From Pristionchus mayeri (lineage: Eukaryota > Nematoda > Chromadorea > Rhabditida > Neodiplogasteridae): DNA of 64,000 nucleotides. The translations under genes were made by a program, and so were the position numbers. The stretch is taken from assembly GCA_036245805.1 (NCBI GenBank), contig BTRK01000006.1:5063613-5127612 (forward strand). Direction: 5' to 3'. The notes beneath the pieces are model-generated. The model saw only the letters and a program-made list of their open reading frames with translations. It made no database searches and was not told the origin of the DNA. Each line of letters begins with the position of its first letter. Positions within the stretch are counted from its first letter, which is position 1. Shown here piece by piece: positions 33,466-45,864 of the stretch.

Positions 33466-33528
33466 TCAATAAATACGGTTGTCCAGGCAGACAGCGGCGC
33501 TGTTGACAACCAGACTGTAGTCGAGTAC
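33466..33528 (-). pseudogene. Second orphan copy of the last cyclin K exon
   Basis: After a TTGTAG acceptor the minus strand encodes VLDYSLVVNSAAVCLDNRIY and TGA. It matches the copy at 31112-31150 for the first 11 codons and then diverges. Together with 38615-38659 it makes three in-line terminal-exon-like copies downstream of the minus-strand cyclin gene. Confidence 0.55.
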
Positions 33529-33655
33529 CTACAAGTTTTATTATTAATATAAGAATTATTTAAACGTTGACCAACTAAATCCAGTAGATTTACAGTCAAA
33601 AAATAATTCCCACTTAATAACACAATAACACCACAACTAAATAACACCACATTTC

Positions 33656-33994
33656 ACAACTCGAAAATGTTTTCTATTCCCCATGAGTTACGCATTTGAT
33701 TCAGCGTGAGAGAGGGAATGCTAGTGAAAGGGTGAATGAGCAAACACAGAAAAATAGGTGAAAAAAGTCGGAAAATAGTCGGGAAAAGGAACACAAGTGA
33801 GCAGAGAAGACGAAAAGGAAACCTGCGAGCTATTGGTTTCACGCTGCCCACATATAAAATCAAGCTTGCAAAATATCAACTTTACAAGCGGTATGTTTCA
33901 TAGTTCAGACATAATAGAGATTTCTTTAAATATTTCGATTTATGTCTGAATTTTTGTCCATAAACACTCAATATTTAAAATTTTAAAGAACGGA
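33656..33994. repeat. Direct duplicate, copy 2
   Basis: This is the partner of 31494-31832. The similarity ends at AAGAACGGAT, exactly where a LINE-derived coding fragment begins at 33994. Confidence 0.85.
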
Positions 33995-34263
33995 TCAAAC
34001 CCCTTAGAGATAGAACGAATACTTTTGGAATTCATATTGAGGCAACTAAATCAACACCTCGTTTCCACTGTTTTTCCGTAAGAGTTGCTAGGATGCTTAG
34101 TGAACTACCTTCAGATGTTCATAGTTCCTCAAGTATTACTGTCTTTAAGAATAGGTTACTCATGTTAGACTTAACTAAATTCGCAGTAATACATTTTCCA
34201 CTCCTTCTTGAATCCCCACTCCCATATTCATTTCTACACCTTTCCCCACCCCTCCCCCTTTAG
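33994..34263 (+). pseudogene. C-terminal fragment of a LINE reverse transcriptase
   Basis: The open frame encodes IKPLRDRTNTFGIHIEATKS then RVARMLSELPSDVHSSSSI and VFKNRLLML, ending at TAG. This layout (RTNTFG ... LP.DVRSSSS...FK.RL) is characteristic of the end of CR1/Jockey-type LINE polymerases. The upstream RT domain is absent. Codon content is AT-rich, unlike the RTE copy at 24.8 kb. Confidence 0.65.
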
Positions 34264-36179
34264 AGATCTACGGATGCTGTTTCTCGGAGCATAGTCTACC
34301 TGGTCTGCCCGAGTGCCTCCTCCTCGGTTCCCTCCTCATATGCAGACCAGAAGAAGACAGATGAGAGCAGTTGACTAGATCTATGTGTTTTCAGTATTTG
34401 TTCCCTTCTACCCATCACGTAACTCTATAACTTATATCCTCCGTATGAGGAGAGTCATTTATCTGTACGATCATACTATCAATTATTCTTATCTCGTTGC
34501 GCTTTCGGGCGTAGATAAAATATATATTTTTATAAACAAGACGAAACGGCAGCCTGCGGGCTATTGGCTTCACATTGCCCATATAAGGCCGATGCACCAT
34601 ATACTAATTCCAGCTCGGGTTTTCTACCGGCTTGGACCTTAGTGGTCGGTGTATTGTCAAACTCAGAAAAGTAGGGTCACGTTAATGGAACTTTATCTGA
34701 GTAGACAAAGCAAGTGAAGCGATGAATGTGAAATCGCCGGGGTTCTTATACCCACGGCTCAGTGCATTGCGCCATTAGAACATCGGGGAGAGGGAGAGAA
34801 CAGACGGTGAGGGAAAGGGAGAGCGGGGGAGAGAGATGATATCTAAGATAAGGGACGGGAATAGCAAGCCAGAGTAAATGATCTTTGACCTACTGACTAC
34901 AAGAGTAGTATAATCTTGACAAAATCAAGCATGCAACATATCGATGATACAAGCTGTCACAGCATTCCATAACGAAAGAAAGCGGGGAGATCTGTTTCGA
35001 ACTCAAATTACAAAGTCGAAACTTGATGTGCATGTGAAACATATCGCAATTTTACAAACGATGTTGAGGACCCGAGCTTAATAACTTGTGTTTCAGACTA
35101 ACTATGAAAGTATTTTCAATTGTGATCGAATTTGAGAATTGCGATAGGTTTCAGAACCGTTTCAAATATTGACGCTTATTGTCCCCTGATGTTCCCGTCG
35201 AGAGAAAATCTGGCATCTTGCCAGGTCAAATTTAATTACATTTCGATTTCTCACTTTTCCTCGACGAAAGGAATATTGTGTTGTCCTTGTATAATAAATT
35301 AAAGTCGTATCTAATTACTTCAAATCGCAACCCATCTAGCTTGTTTACACGGTCATGCTACACCCATGGGAATTTGGCAAAAACCAAACTGCATTAAAAC
35401 AGGATTATCAGCCAAAACGCCACATGTTGAAATATGTTTCAAATTGGGAGATAACTCTCTTCAAGTCTCTCTCACTCGCTGCCTGTGCGTCAGGGTCAAC
35501 TTTGTATGCGTTATTCGAACCATAACTCAATTCTGAATAGAAATTTCAAAATCGGAATTTAGAAAATGAACTACAGTTTACGATTGTCTCGAAATTGCGT
35601 AATCAGTTTGTCCCGGCCAGTTTTGCTGATAGTCCCGCTTTAAGATTTCATGAATCCACAACCAACTCAACCGTTTATCTTCCCTTTAAAGATCTATTTG
35701 AGGGAGGGAATGGGTGAAAACAAAAGGTCGAAGTTGTTGGGGCTCCTTCTAACGCTCCCAGCTAACTGCAGTGCAGCCATGACCAGACTCTCATGATATT
35801 ACATTATCTCTCGCGGGTATCAGAAACCGAGAGAGCACGGAAACTGGAGAGAGTCAGACTGTTACAGAGCAGGAGCATGCAAGCGGGGTAATGATGGATG
35901 CCACCCGTGAGTTGCAAGTTTCATACTGTCGGTATAAACCGAAGCATTGCTAGCATTCGAGTCGCGATCAGGTTATCGGTTCTCAAATAATGGCAATAAT
36001 TTCAGACCATTTTGGAAGATCGGAGAACACATAGCGGAGAAAGCAAAGATCGTAGATCATAGCACGGGGAAGGATCACTATTATTCCAAAAGAAATGTCA
36101 AGTATGAGCTCATGAGTCCAGACAATGCAGAATACCCCCAGTGCATTTTGTGTTTCACAGCTCCGGCATAAATGTAGAT
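34264..36179. other. Stretch without a recognisable gene
   Basis: Only short frames occur here. A family A-type hairpin lies at about 35790-35865 (ATTATCTCTCGCGGGTATC ... GAGAGAGCACGG, GAGAGAGTCAGACTGTTA). A purine-rich tract (GGGAGAGGGAGAGAACAG) lies at 34785-34835. The sequence after the LINE fragment (34264-34380) may be its 3' UTR. Confidence 0.45.
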
Positions 36180-37433
36180 GTTTATGAGAAACTATCTGAG
36201 TGAGTGAACATATTTGTGAAGACCCTTGGCAAAGTGAAAAAATCGAATTCGCCCAAAATGTGCATACATGTAGTACTCGACGAAGCCTGGTTACCCATCA
36301 CTTATTTAGTGTTCTAAATCATTCCCAACGAAGTGCGCCAAACTTTAGGAGTGCTACCGTAATCCCACGATTTTTATTATTTCGTCATCGATTAGAACGG
36401 CACATATTCTAAAACATCCGACGCTACCTGCCCATTATACCATACAAGTTTCATTGCGATCTGATTCAAACCCATCGAAAAAAGTCGAAAAGTCAAAAAA
36501 AAATTTAAAATTTAAATTTTAGTTCGTTCAGATGGGTGGGAATGAACCATTTTTATTTTAGCGTTGCATATATCACCCATGACACATTCTAAAATAAAAA
36601 TATGGAAAAAATAAAAAGGTCGGTTTTTGAGATATTGACGAAAAAAGACTAGATCTTAGAATAAAGCCAGTTTGTTATAAGCTCGATAGCCTACCGTAAC
36701 CCATCCTGGATGGAGTACTCGATAAACAAAATCGATTAACATTATCAGAATTTCGATACTCCTTCGCGCGCGCGGGAGCGAAGGTTTTTAAAAGCTACCG
36801 TAATCCATGTGGAATAACGGTAGCTTTTAAAAACCTGCTCTCACGCGCGCGCGAAAGAATATCGACATTCTACTAATGCTAATCGATTACCCCCATCGAG
36901 TACTACATCCAGAATGGGGTACGGTAAGCTATCGAGCTTATCACAAACTGGCTTTATTCTAAGATTTAGTCTTTTTTCGTCAATATCTCAAAAACCGACC
37001 TTTTTATTTTTTCCATATTTTTATTTTAGAATGTGTCATGGGTGATATATGCAACGCTAAAATAAAAATGGTTCATTCTCACCCATCTGAACGAACTAAA
37101 GTTTTAAATTTTAAATTTTTTTTTGACTTTTCGACTTTTTTCGATGGGTTTGAATCAGATCGCAATGAAACTTGTATGGTATAATGGGCAGGTAGCGTCG
37201 GATGTTTTAGAATATGTGCCGTTCTAATCGATGACGAAATAATAAAAATCGTGAGATTACGGTAACACATCTAATGTTTTGCGCACTTCGTTGGGAATAT
37301 TTTAGAACACTAAATAAGTGGTGGGTGAGCAGGCTTCGTCGAGTACTACACGTATGCAAGTTTTGGACAATTTCGATTTTTCGCACTTTGCCAAGCATAT
37401 GTTCACTGAGTCAAACAGTCTCTCTTATAACAA
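36180..37433. mobile_element. Foldback element of about 1.25 kb, CTTGGCACT-end group, interior type 2
   Basis: The arms pair from CTTGGC...GTGCATACATGTAGTACTCG (36225 on) with 37330-37395. They continue through TTATTTAGTGTTCTA, CATTTTTATTTTAGCGTTGC and TAAGCTCGATAGCCTACCGT to a CG-rich centre at about 36760-36870 (CGCGCGCG). Weaker pairing continues outward to about 36180 and 37433. The interior matches 42583-43875. Confidence 0.85.
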
Positions 37434-37467
37434 ACTTTCTGAGAGAATCAACATATTTCTTCAGCGA

Positions 37468-38484
37468 CTTGGCACTGGCCGATAATTATAATTCCTACTG
37501 ACGTCGCCAATTGGTCGGTCTCCACGAGGGAAATCGACGAGCATCGCCAGATTTTCGATCCGCATCCGCGCGGTCGCGGGCGCGGATATCGAAAAATTAA
37601 CTACGGTAGCTTCGAATTTTTTATATCGACTCCAATCACTGCGGCGGCAGGGGCGCTGCATTCCTTGACAAATTCTAAGACTTTTTTACTCCGGAGAGTT
37701 TTTCGATCAGATTCCATCTAAGGCCGGAAATCGATAATTCCACTTTTCTTTCGTACATGAAAGCAGTTCCCCAGAATTTTTTCAAGAACTCCCCTAAATA
37801 TTATTCGTGATCTAGCTTCTACTTGAATCGATACCTACTCCCGTAGAACAGCGCGATTCAACTAGACGCGTAAGTTGGTCAAAATGAATTATGGTGTAAT
37901 TTTTGGGTTACTGTAGGTGAGTGCACAAGTTGGACGACTTTTCCCAATTGGTGTAGGATAGCTTCAAATTGATTTTCAGACCATTTAACACCTGTTGGGA
38001 AATGTCGCCCTAACTTCGCACTCGCATACCGTAACCCAAAAATTACACCATAATTCATTCAAAATTGATTTTGACCAACTTACGTGTCTTGTTGAATCGC
38101 GCTGTTCTACGGGAGAATGTATCGAGTCAAGCAGAAGCTAGATCACCAATAATATTAAGGGGAGTTCTTGAAAAATTTCTGGGGAACTGCTTTCATGTAC
38201 GAACTAAAAGTGGAATTATCGATTTCAGGCGTTAGATGGAATCTGATCGAAAAACTCTCCGGAGTAAAAAAGTCTTAGAATTTGTCGAGGGATGCAGCGC
38301 CCCTACCGCCGCAGTCATAGGAGTCGCTTTTAAAATTTCGAAGCTACCGTAGTTAATTTTTGAAATTCCGCGCCCCGCCCGCGCGGATGCGGATCGACAT
38401 TCTGCCGATGCTCGTCGGTTTCCCTCGTGGAGGCCGACCTACTGGTGAAGTTAGCAGGAATTGGAATTTTCGGTCAGTGCCAAG
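37468..38484. mobile_element. 1-kb foldback element, CTTGGCACT-end group, interior type 1
   Basis: The ends are CTTGGCACTGGCCGATAAT and its complement. The arms share GCAGCGCCCCTACCGCCGCA, AATCGATAATTCCACTTTT, GCGCGATTCAAC and AAAATTACACCATAATTCAT blocks, with the loop near 37980. The interior is homologous to 9365-10358. Confidence 0.88.
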
Positions 38485-38614
38485 TCTATTCCGATTATCT
38501 CAGATAGTGTGTTTTATGTATTTCAATTCATGTATGATTTTCTGTACATAAACACAAAATATTTATAATTTTAAGAACAGGAAAATCAATAATAGACGAA
38601 ATACCATAATCCGA

Positions 38615-41600
38615 TCATGACGCAGCGCCATTGCCCATCAGTGTGTAGTAGTCGAGCACCTAGAATTAGATATTCGGGGGGGGTCTGTTATCTACGTGAG
38701 CTTTCGCGAACTAGTTTTTGCGTTGTAAAAATTAAACTTAGGGTCAATTGTTACTCGTAAAAATTAAACTTAGGTTTAATTGTTACTCGTAAAAATTAAA
38801 CTTAGGTTCAATTGTTACTCGTAAAAGTTAAACTTGAGTTCAATTATTACACATTATTTTTGATACCTTTAAAATGCTTGAAAATGGTTTTAAAGCACTT
38901 TATCAAAATAATATGTAATAATGGAACTCAAGTTATATTATTACAACGTAAAAATTGAACCTAAGTTCAATTTTTACAACACAAAAACTAGTTCGCGAAA
39001 GCTCACGTGGATAACAGACCCCCCTTATATGTATACTTTATTTAATTTTGAAACAGTTTTTTTACAAATTAATTAATAATTTGTTCCCTATGTTACTGAA
39101 TAACTGTTGACAGTTTTAGATTATATATCGTTTTACGCAGCTTTCAACATTTTCCTCGACTTTTGCAACACGTTGATCTTCCAAGCATGTGAAAGGTGGT
39201 GAATTTTTTCTTTTACAGTCAATGTTCGAAATGGTAAAAAAATGAAATGTTAACACACTTCTATTTTTTATATGAAATCAGTGAAAATGGGTTATCTTGT
39301 TTTTACAATTCTAACAAAAGCACTATAAAAATGCAACGATAGCAGCGCAACGAAAGCATGGATCCACCTTTGCATTCCTCATTCAGCTCCTTGATGAAAT
39401 TGCATTGACAGGGGGAAAGCACGATAAGTCAGCTATTCGAAGAATTTGTCGGAGTACGACATTGTAAAACTATTTTATAACGATTGTACGCCGTTTCGGA
39501 AGAAATTCCTCTCGTACATCAGACAATTTCAAAAAAATGTAGTTTCATCAAGTCAAGATAATCACTGGTCATCATAATGCTTCGATTATATCAGGAACAA
39601 ATGTGAAAAACTCAATCATTATTAAAGTCTGGTCTACTCTTATGTTAGTTATAAATCAAATATTAATAACAAATAATACCTCATGGCAGATAGTCTCCAT
39701 CTTGTCTGAGCAGAGCTCAGCCACGTGCTCCTCCCACCACTTCGTCTCGTTTATCTCCTCGTGCTGTAATTAGATTACTAATTAGTTAATTAATTAATTA
39801 GTTAATAGAACCTTCGTCTCGTGCTGGGATTTATTATTTTCCGGCTTATTAATTTGCCATAATTACGCAAGAAAGCGTTGCGATCACTTCACTTGCTTAA
39901 AGAAGGACTGTCAGCAAAGTTGAAATTTTGACTTTGGCATAACCTTGACCGACCTTTGTACAACCATAAGAGATTCTGAAAATTTCAAATGCGTATCTCT
40001 ATTTTGAACCGAGTTATCATTAGTTGGCAGAATGCCAAGGAGGGCTTGAAGGGAAGGGACGTGCGGGAATTCAAATATCTAGAAGATATTTCAAAAACTG
40101 GTGGGATTCGAACCCACTACCTCCCGATTTCGCGGCGACTGCTTTACCACTGCACGGCCCCCGGAGCATCGAAATAAGGAAAGGCAAAACGTCCAAGGGC
40201 TGTCCATGAAATTGCTTGAGCTGTATCAAAATATGCTGCAGAATTACCGCTAAACATTGGGAAAATGCCTGAAATTCAGGGTTTTTGTTGATCGCAAACT
40301 GAGTTTGCAGCTCGGTTGGGGAAATTTCAGGCACATCGCTTCGAGAAATATTCAACATTAGTGACGATCAGGCAACATTAGTGATAAATCAGGCAATACT
40401 GACTGTACATTATTTGAACGCTCGCTCCTTTCCCTTGATGCCTGCGGACGTTTTATTTTTCTCTATGTATTTGCTCCGGGGGCCGTGCCACTGAGCTATG
40501 CTATTGACCTTTGCCTATCCTCTTAGCTCGCGCTATGATCGTTGGATGATTGTCTAGGTCATGGTTATGACAGCGTCAAAAATTTAACTTTGCTGACACT
40601 CCTTCTTTAATTGTATTTACAATTGGGAAAGGAAAGACATGCGCATTGGGGTTGAAGTCACCAGGAAATTAATTTCCACGGGCTTTATGTTTTTACCAAT
40701 TTACCACGAAATTTGCTAGCGATCGAAACTGAAATTCATAATCGCCTATCTGAAGTTGATCTACCGTAACCCTGCCCATGATCTACCGTACTCTGACACA
40801 TCGGTCGTAATCTACCGTGCTCACATGGCGAATCTTAATCGCCAGCCAGAAGAGTGAGACAGCGATGATCTGCGGTTCCCAAGCCAAGCAGAGATGGGTG
40901 AAGAAGGAATCGTTGACGAAGGTCCACGCGTTACGCACGAATTCGGCCACCTTGAAAATCGATAAGTTACAGTAATAGGAGGGGATACTGTATGAGATAT
41001 CGCATTCGGTATAAACTTTCAGTAGCAAATAATTTGGTGCCCTATTGGGATGTTTTTTTTTCTTTTTCTCGGAACCAACTATCTCGGAAAAATAATGTTG
41101 TATCTTTTATTTTGAAACATCTGACTCGGAATCAATCAGCCTGGAACCGCTAATCTAGAACTTTCAACTCGGAATGAGAGGGTAGGAAATCGTCGAGTGG
41201 GAATTTATTTTTGGGAAACGTTCATCTCGGAACTTTTTTCAGGAAATTACCATGTGTAATGAAGCATTTTTAATGAGCCAATTTGTTCTTATTGGGAATA
41301 CATGAATCTGACTATGATAACATAGGTTTTCTAGATGCTAGAGGCCGCTCATCGTGAATAGGAAGGGCAGGGATGATTGGGCGAAAAAAAATTCCGAGAT
41401 GAACAGTTCCAAATCGAGAGTTCTGGGAAAAAAGTTCCGAAATGATCGTTCCGAATTGAATAATTCCGTGCAGAAAGTTTCTGACGTAAAATGTTTCAAA
41501 ATTAGTGTTCTGAAAAAAATTTCCGGAACACATCTTCCGATAAAAAAGTTACATCTCAATAGGGCACCGATAATTTAGCAAATCTACAAATACTGATACT

Positions 41601-44600
41601 AGAATTGGTAAGATGATACGGTGCGATAGGATAGTTCTTATCCGACCCAGTGACAGATACGGAGCTTTTACAGTAACTAAATATAAATATAATTAAATGA
41701 TTAAATTAGATATAAATTTAAATCTACCATCTCTGCGTCAAATCCTCGCTTTGACTTGAAGTCATTGGCGTACATTATTATGTACTTGTAGGGCAGGTCG
41801 ATCTGGAATAATAATATTATTATTAATAATATAAATAACAATATGAATATGTTCATATTGTTTTATCTATTTAAACCGGAGATGTATTGATAACATTGAC
41901 ATTGAGCATAGTTTCTACAGCTCTAGTTGAGCAGTCGATGAAACACGAACACGCTTTATCTGTAGAATCTGGTTGGCAGCTTTTGTTTTTCATTTGAACC
42001 GCGCTGAAGGAAAGTCTTCTCAAATTAGTGCAATTGAGAAGACGCTGAGTCAGGACCATTGGTGTTTAACGGAAGTTATATTCAAAGATATTACAATGTA
42101 CAGCAATCAAGTTGCCAGCCAACAAATAAATATTATATTCAGCGCGATAGTATCCATGACGGCAACAAAATAAGTAGCATTCATAGTAGGGACGGCTATT
42201 CGAGGTCTTTGTAACCCGGCCTTGAATGACCAACCTCAATGCATAGCTGGACAATTGATGATACAGGAAATGCAAATACACTTGGATTGTTTGCGTTTCA
42301 CGAATGACTCAAATTGAGCAGTGACAGAGTTGTCCTATAAAATCCGCAGACAACTGTAAAAATATTTAAATACGTCACTCAAATTGGAGGCATGAGTGTG
42401 AGTCATAAATACACGTTGTAACATCTTCATTTGCAAGAAAAACCGTTCAACTTGATGTTTTTAGATAAGCTATATTCGAATAACTGGTATCATAAATACA
42501 GACCGTGAAGTCGAACTTTATCGACTGGAGCAGCACCCGTTCCATTCCCATTATGTCGTCCTGAAAGAGGGAAAATTACAAATTTATAAGAGAGACTTTT
42601 TGACTCAGTTAACGTATTTGTAGATAGCCTTGGCACTAGGCCAAAAATCGAAATCCTCCTAAATGTGCATACATGTAGTACTCGGTGAGTGTAGCTCAGC
42701 CGTGGCTTATTTAGTGTTCTAGATCAAGCACTAAGAAATGCGCTGCACTTTAGTAAGAAAACTTCAATTTTCGAAATTTTCTATTTCGCAACCGATCCGA
42801 ACGATTAATATCTCTAAAAATTGGAAATATTCAAGTGATCACACCTGCCAAGTTTCAAATCAATTGGGTTTAAAATGTTTGGAAAAAAATAAAAAAAATA
42901 AAAATTTTGCAAATTTCAGGTTGCATCTCCTTCGGATGATATGAACCTAAAACTTTGCATTCTTGCTATGAATAGTGAGTGATGAGTACTGCTTAAGTTT
43001 ACAAATAAGCGAAAATTAAAAATATAGTTTTGGAGAATTCGGCAAAAAACGAAGTTCATCTTGAAATAAAATCAGTTCATGATAGGCCCTGGCCTACCGT
43101 AACCCAAAACACAAATGGAAGACAGGTGTCCTTGAGTTACCCTATGCGAAGTACTCGCTGAGGGAAATGCACCAGAGTCAATATAATTTCGATATACATC
43201 CTCGCGCGCCAGAGCGCTTATGTTAAAGAGCTACCGTAATCTCTCGATTTGCTTTACCAGCGGCTCTCTCGCGCATCGACATTTCTTTCATGCTGGTGTG
43301 TTTGTTTCATCGAGTGCTACCTGTAGGCCAACCCTAGAACACCTGTCCTCCATTTCTGTTTTGGGTTACGGTAGGCCAGGGCCTATCACGAACTGGTTTT
43401 ATTTCAAGTTGTCCTCCGTCAATTGTCGAATTCTCATAAACCGTATTTTTAATTTTCGTTTATTTGTAAAATTAAGAGGTACGCATCCTGCGCTATACAT
43501 AGCAAGAATGCAAAGTTTTAGATTCATATCATCCGACGGAGATGCAACCTAAATTTTGCAAAATTTTTTAAATTTATGATTTTTTCCAAACATTTTAATC
43601 GCAATTGTTGTGAAACTTGGCAGGTGTGATCAATTGAATATTCCGCATTTTTAGAGATATTAACCGTTCGGATCGATAGCGAAATGGCAAATTTCTAAAA
43701 TTGAAGTTTTCGGACTAAAGTACAGCGCATTTCTTAATGTTTGATCTAGAACACTAAATAGGCCACGGCTGAGCTGCACTCACCGAGTACTACATGTATG
43801 CACCTTTAGGAGGATTTCGATTTTTAGCCGAGTGCCAAGCGTATGTTCACTGAATCAAAAAGTCTCTCATAATACGCTGTTCTATAGCTCCAAAATTTCT
43901 CTAGGTTCTCTAGCTACATGCGACGAATGGAAGATACTAATTTGCAGTACGACGATTCGCAATTCCCTCTCCCTCCTTTGATTTCACAATATGCGAGGGG
44001 GCACCTAACGGTGCGCTACTCGTTTAACCAACCCTAGAAGATGCTCTCCCCTATCGCTCCTATCACTGATATACGGTTGTCTTTCTAAATGGTTTTGAGC
44101 CGGACTAAATAGCTCATTAACTCTTCAGCCATTGAGTTACATGCTCCATATTAATTACATCTCAGCTAATTAGAAAAGAGTAGAATACCATGAGCTGATT
44201 GATGTTCAATCGGAAGATGTTGTTGAAGTGCTTGAGCGCGTTCTGGGCGATGTCCTGGAATAGGTTTTGTATTATTTACATTTGTTAATATAATTTGTAA
44301 CATATTTAATGGAATAAGCACAGCTTTTGAGAATTATTTGGCTTATTGAAGGGGGTCCTGTGATGAGAAGTACAGTTTTTTGAGTTTCAGTAGTATTTGT
44401 AAGTTACGAAATTAGAGCAAAAGGCATCAACAACTCCGAAACAGCTGAAAATTTCCACTAGATAACTATTTTAGTAATTGTTAGGGTAGAAAAAAAATGG
44501 AGACTACCGGCGAACACAATGTGGAGAATTATTTAACTATTGCGTGAATCCGAAACAAACCTTGCACTTCTTCGGCGTCTCTTCTGACTTGCCTGCCAGG

Positions 44601-45397
44601 AACATGCAGCTGAGGGCGGTGGTCTTTAATGAATGGTTTGTATACGTTATTCTAATTAAGTATACGGCATTTTCCGGATGAAAGGTGCTGTGGTCGAGTC
44701 AGATTATAGAATTCTAAATGTACAGCAAGGTTTTTGTAATATTAATCAGCATTTGACCTACCGGGCACGAAAATTCCTGTATCGAATGAAGCATGTAGAA
44801 GCGGTGAAAGTAGAAACAGGCGGCACCAGTTGCGTTGTTCAGCTTCCTGCAAGGAAGAATAGCGTGGCAATCAATCAATAAATACATATCCATATCGGTA
44901 TGTGGTTATCGTAACATGAGCAAGGTTCTGTATACTTCGGTAGTTGAACAATCTGATTATACGGAGAATAAGCAATGCATTTCACAAATTCACAACGGCA
45001 AATGTCGGGAAAAGTGAGTGAGTACCAAATACGGTGATAGAAATTAGCGAGAGATTTCGAGAACTTGATCACTGATAATCTTTGTTGCTCCAAAAGTATG
45101 AAAACAACATTGATTGCATCATTTATATGCAGAATTTGCTGATTTACCATCAAAAACCGAACCGAATAGTACCCGTTTTAGTGAGAAGTGAGAGTCTAAA
45201 AAATGAAAAACTTAGAATTTCAAGCTTAAATCGATATCTGACCATCCCAATTCGTGTCCGATCTTCTTCATAATTTCGATTCCTTCCCTCTTCAAGTCCA
45301 ACTCCTCCTTCTCGCTCATTCCGGCCTTCCGTGAAGGCGAATTCTTGATGACTTCTTCTTCGAAGATCCAATCCGGAGGAATACGCGGTCGGGACAT
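38615..45397 (-). CDS. ccnk-1: Cyclin K (copy A, minus strand)
   Basis: Nine minus-strand exons (45243-45397, 44762-44846, 44561-44623, 44189-44254, 42504-42560, 41728-41802, 40825-40950, 39680-39763, 38615-38659) join in frame to 251 residues. The first exon begins MSRPRIPPDWIFEEEVIKNS, and the ATG lies 2 nt after TTTTTCAG. Cyclin box 1 includes ATGAACFYFHRFYMLHS and FLAGKSEETPKKCKDIAQNA. Box 2 includes AWTFVNDSFFTHLCLAWEP and WLAIKIR, then the ETKWWEEHVAELC helix and VLDYYTLM. This matches cyclin K, the partner of CDK12 for RNA polymerase II Ser2 phosphorylation, and is close to the usual compact nematode length. The exon 3 acceptor is a weak TTAAAG. Several introns carry foldbacks. It is paired head to head with copy B. 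Confidence 0.92.
38676..39024. mobile_element. Foldback element with internal 33-bp repeats
   Basis: The ends GGGGGGTCTGTTATCTACGT and complement are followed by GAGCTTTCGCGAACTAGTTT arms. The left arm contains about four tandem copies of a 33-bp unit (ACTCGTAAAAATTAAACTTA...). The element's edge is about 12 nt upstream of the acceptor of the last exon of cyclin K copy A. Confidence 0.88.
39897..40610. mobile_element. TTAA-flanked foldback, piggyBac-like MITE
   Basis: TTAA then AGAAGGACTGTCAGCAAAGT at the left pairs with AACTTTGCTGACACTCCTTC then TTTAA at the right. A TTAA target site fits piggyBac-type transposition. Inner arms share GACCTTTG and GGTCATGGTTATG-like blocks. A tRNA-derived segment lies inside at 40100-40164, and a fragment of it (GGGGGCCGTGCCACTGAGC) at about 40478-40500. 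It lies in intron 7 of cyclin K copy A. Confidence 0.7.
40100..40164 (-). repeat. tRNA-derived SINE-like fragment
   Basis: On the minus strand the sequence has a GGGGGCCGTGCAGTGGTAAA D-arm-like start and a perfect T-arm, GTGGGTTCGAATCCCAC, which includes the B-box GGTTCGAATCC. The region following the T-arm (CAGTTTTTG) cannot pair with the 5' GGGGGCC to form an acceptor stem. It is therefore a tRNA-derived repeat, not a tRNA gene. Its antisense reading gives the GGIRTH-type peptide commonly seen when such repeats are translated. Confidence 0.65.
41036..41568. mobile_element. Foldback element of about 530 bp
   Basis: GGTGCCCTATTGGGATGT pairs with ACATCTCAATAGGGCACC. The arms are GGAAC-rich (TCTCGGAACCAACTATCTCG and counterparts). 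AATTT occurs next to both ends, a possible target duplication. It lies in intron 6 of cyclin K copy A. A weak family B fragment follows at 41610-41650. Confidence 0.82.
42583..43875. mobile_element. Foldback element of about 1.29 kb, CTTGGCACT-end group, interior type 2
   Basis: The arms pair from TTATAAGAGAGACTTTTTGA (42583) and CTTGGCACTAGGCC, through TGCATACATGTAGTACTCGG and TAGGCCCTGGCCTACCGTAA, to a centre near 43235. The interior matches 36180-37433. It lies in intron 4 of cyclin K copy A. Confidence 0.88.
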
Positions 45398-45864
45398 CAC
45401 TGAAAAAGAATAATAATATTTAGAAAAACATGCATTTTTAAATATAAAAGGCGCAAAAATCGAAACAAATAGGTACGAAAAGGAGGGGCTTGTTTACATC
45501 ACGTGAAGAGGGAGGAGCATTTACAAAAAATTTAAAAATACGACCAAATAATATGCAGAATGGAGCGTTAAGGTGGCATACGTAGCCGATAACACCAAAA
45601 CAATTCAAATAATATTTACTATAATTAATTAAAATAATTTTAAAAATGTTCGAAATAATAAAGTCAGTTCCAGTTCGTTGTGCGGAGGCCCAGTGCATTT
45701 GAGTTGTCTAATTTTCACAAAATGCGGTCGCAGGTTGGTGTGCTCACACTTTCAAAATTTCGCAACCTTTTGTCGATTTGTTGCCGTTTTTGTTATTATT
45801 TTTTGAGTTTTATCATCGTATTGTGATCAGCGCGCCTTGTTTCACTAACTTGCCGCTTTCAGTG
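45398..45864. promoter_or_regulatory. Shared divergent upstream region of the two cyclin K genes
   Basis: The 467 bp between the two ATG codons are AT-rich on the copy A side. Both ATGs are preceded at 2 nt by a TTTCAG acceptor, so the real transcription starts are probably further out, with either spliced-leader addition or 5' UTR introns. Any bidirectional promoter must overlap or lie in this interval. No core motif is identified. Confidence 0.5.

Noticed and set aside
40100..40164. tRNA gene
   Set aside because: The T-arm and B-box are good, but no acceptor stem forms and the anticodon arm is irregular. It is treated as a tRNA-derived repeat.
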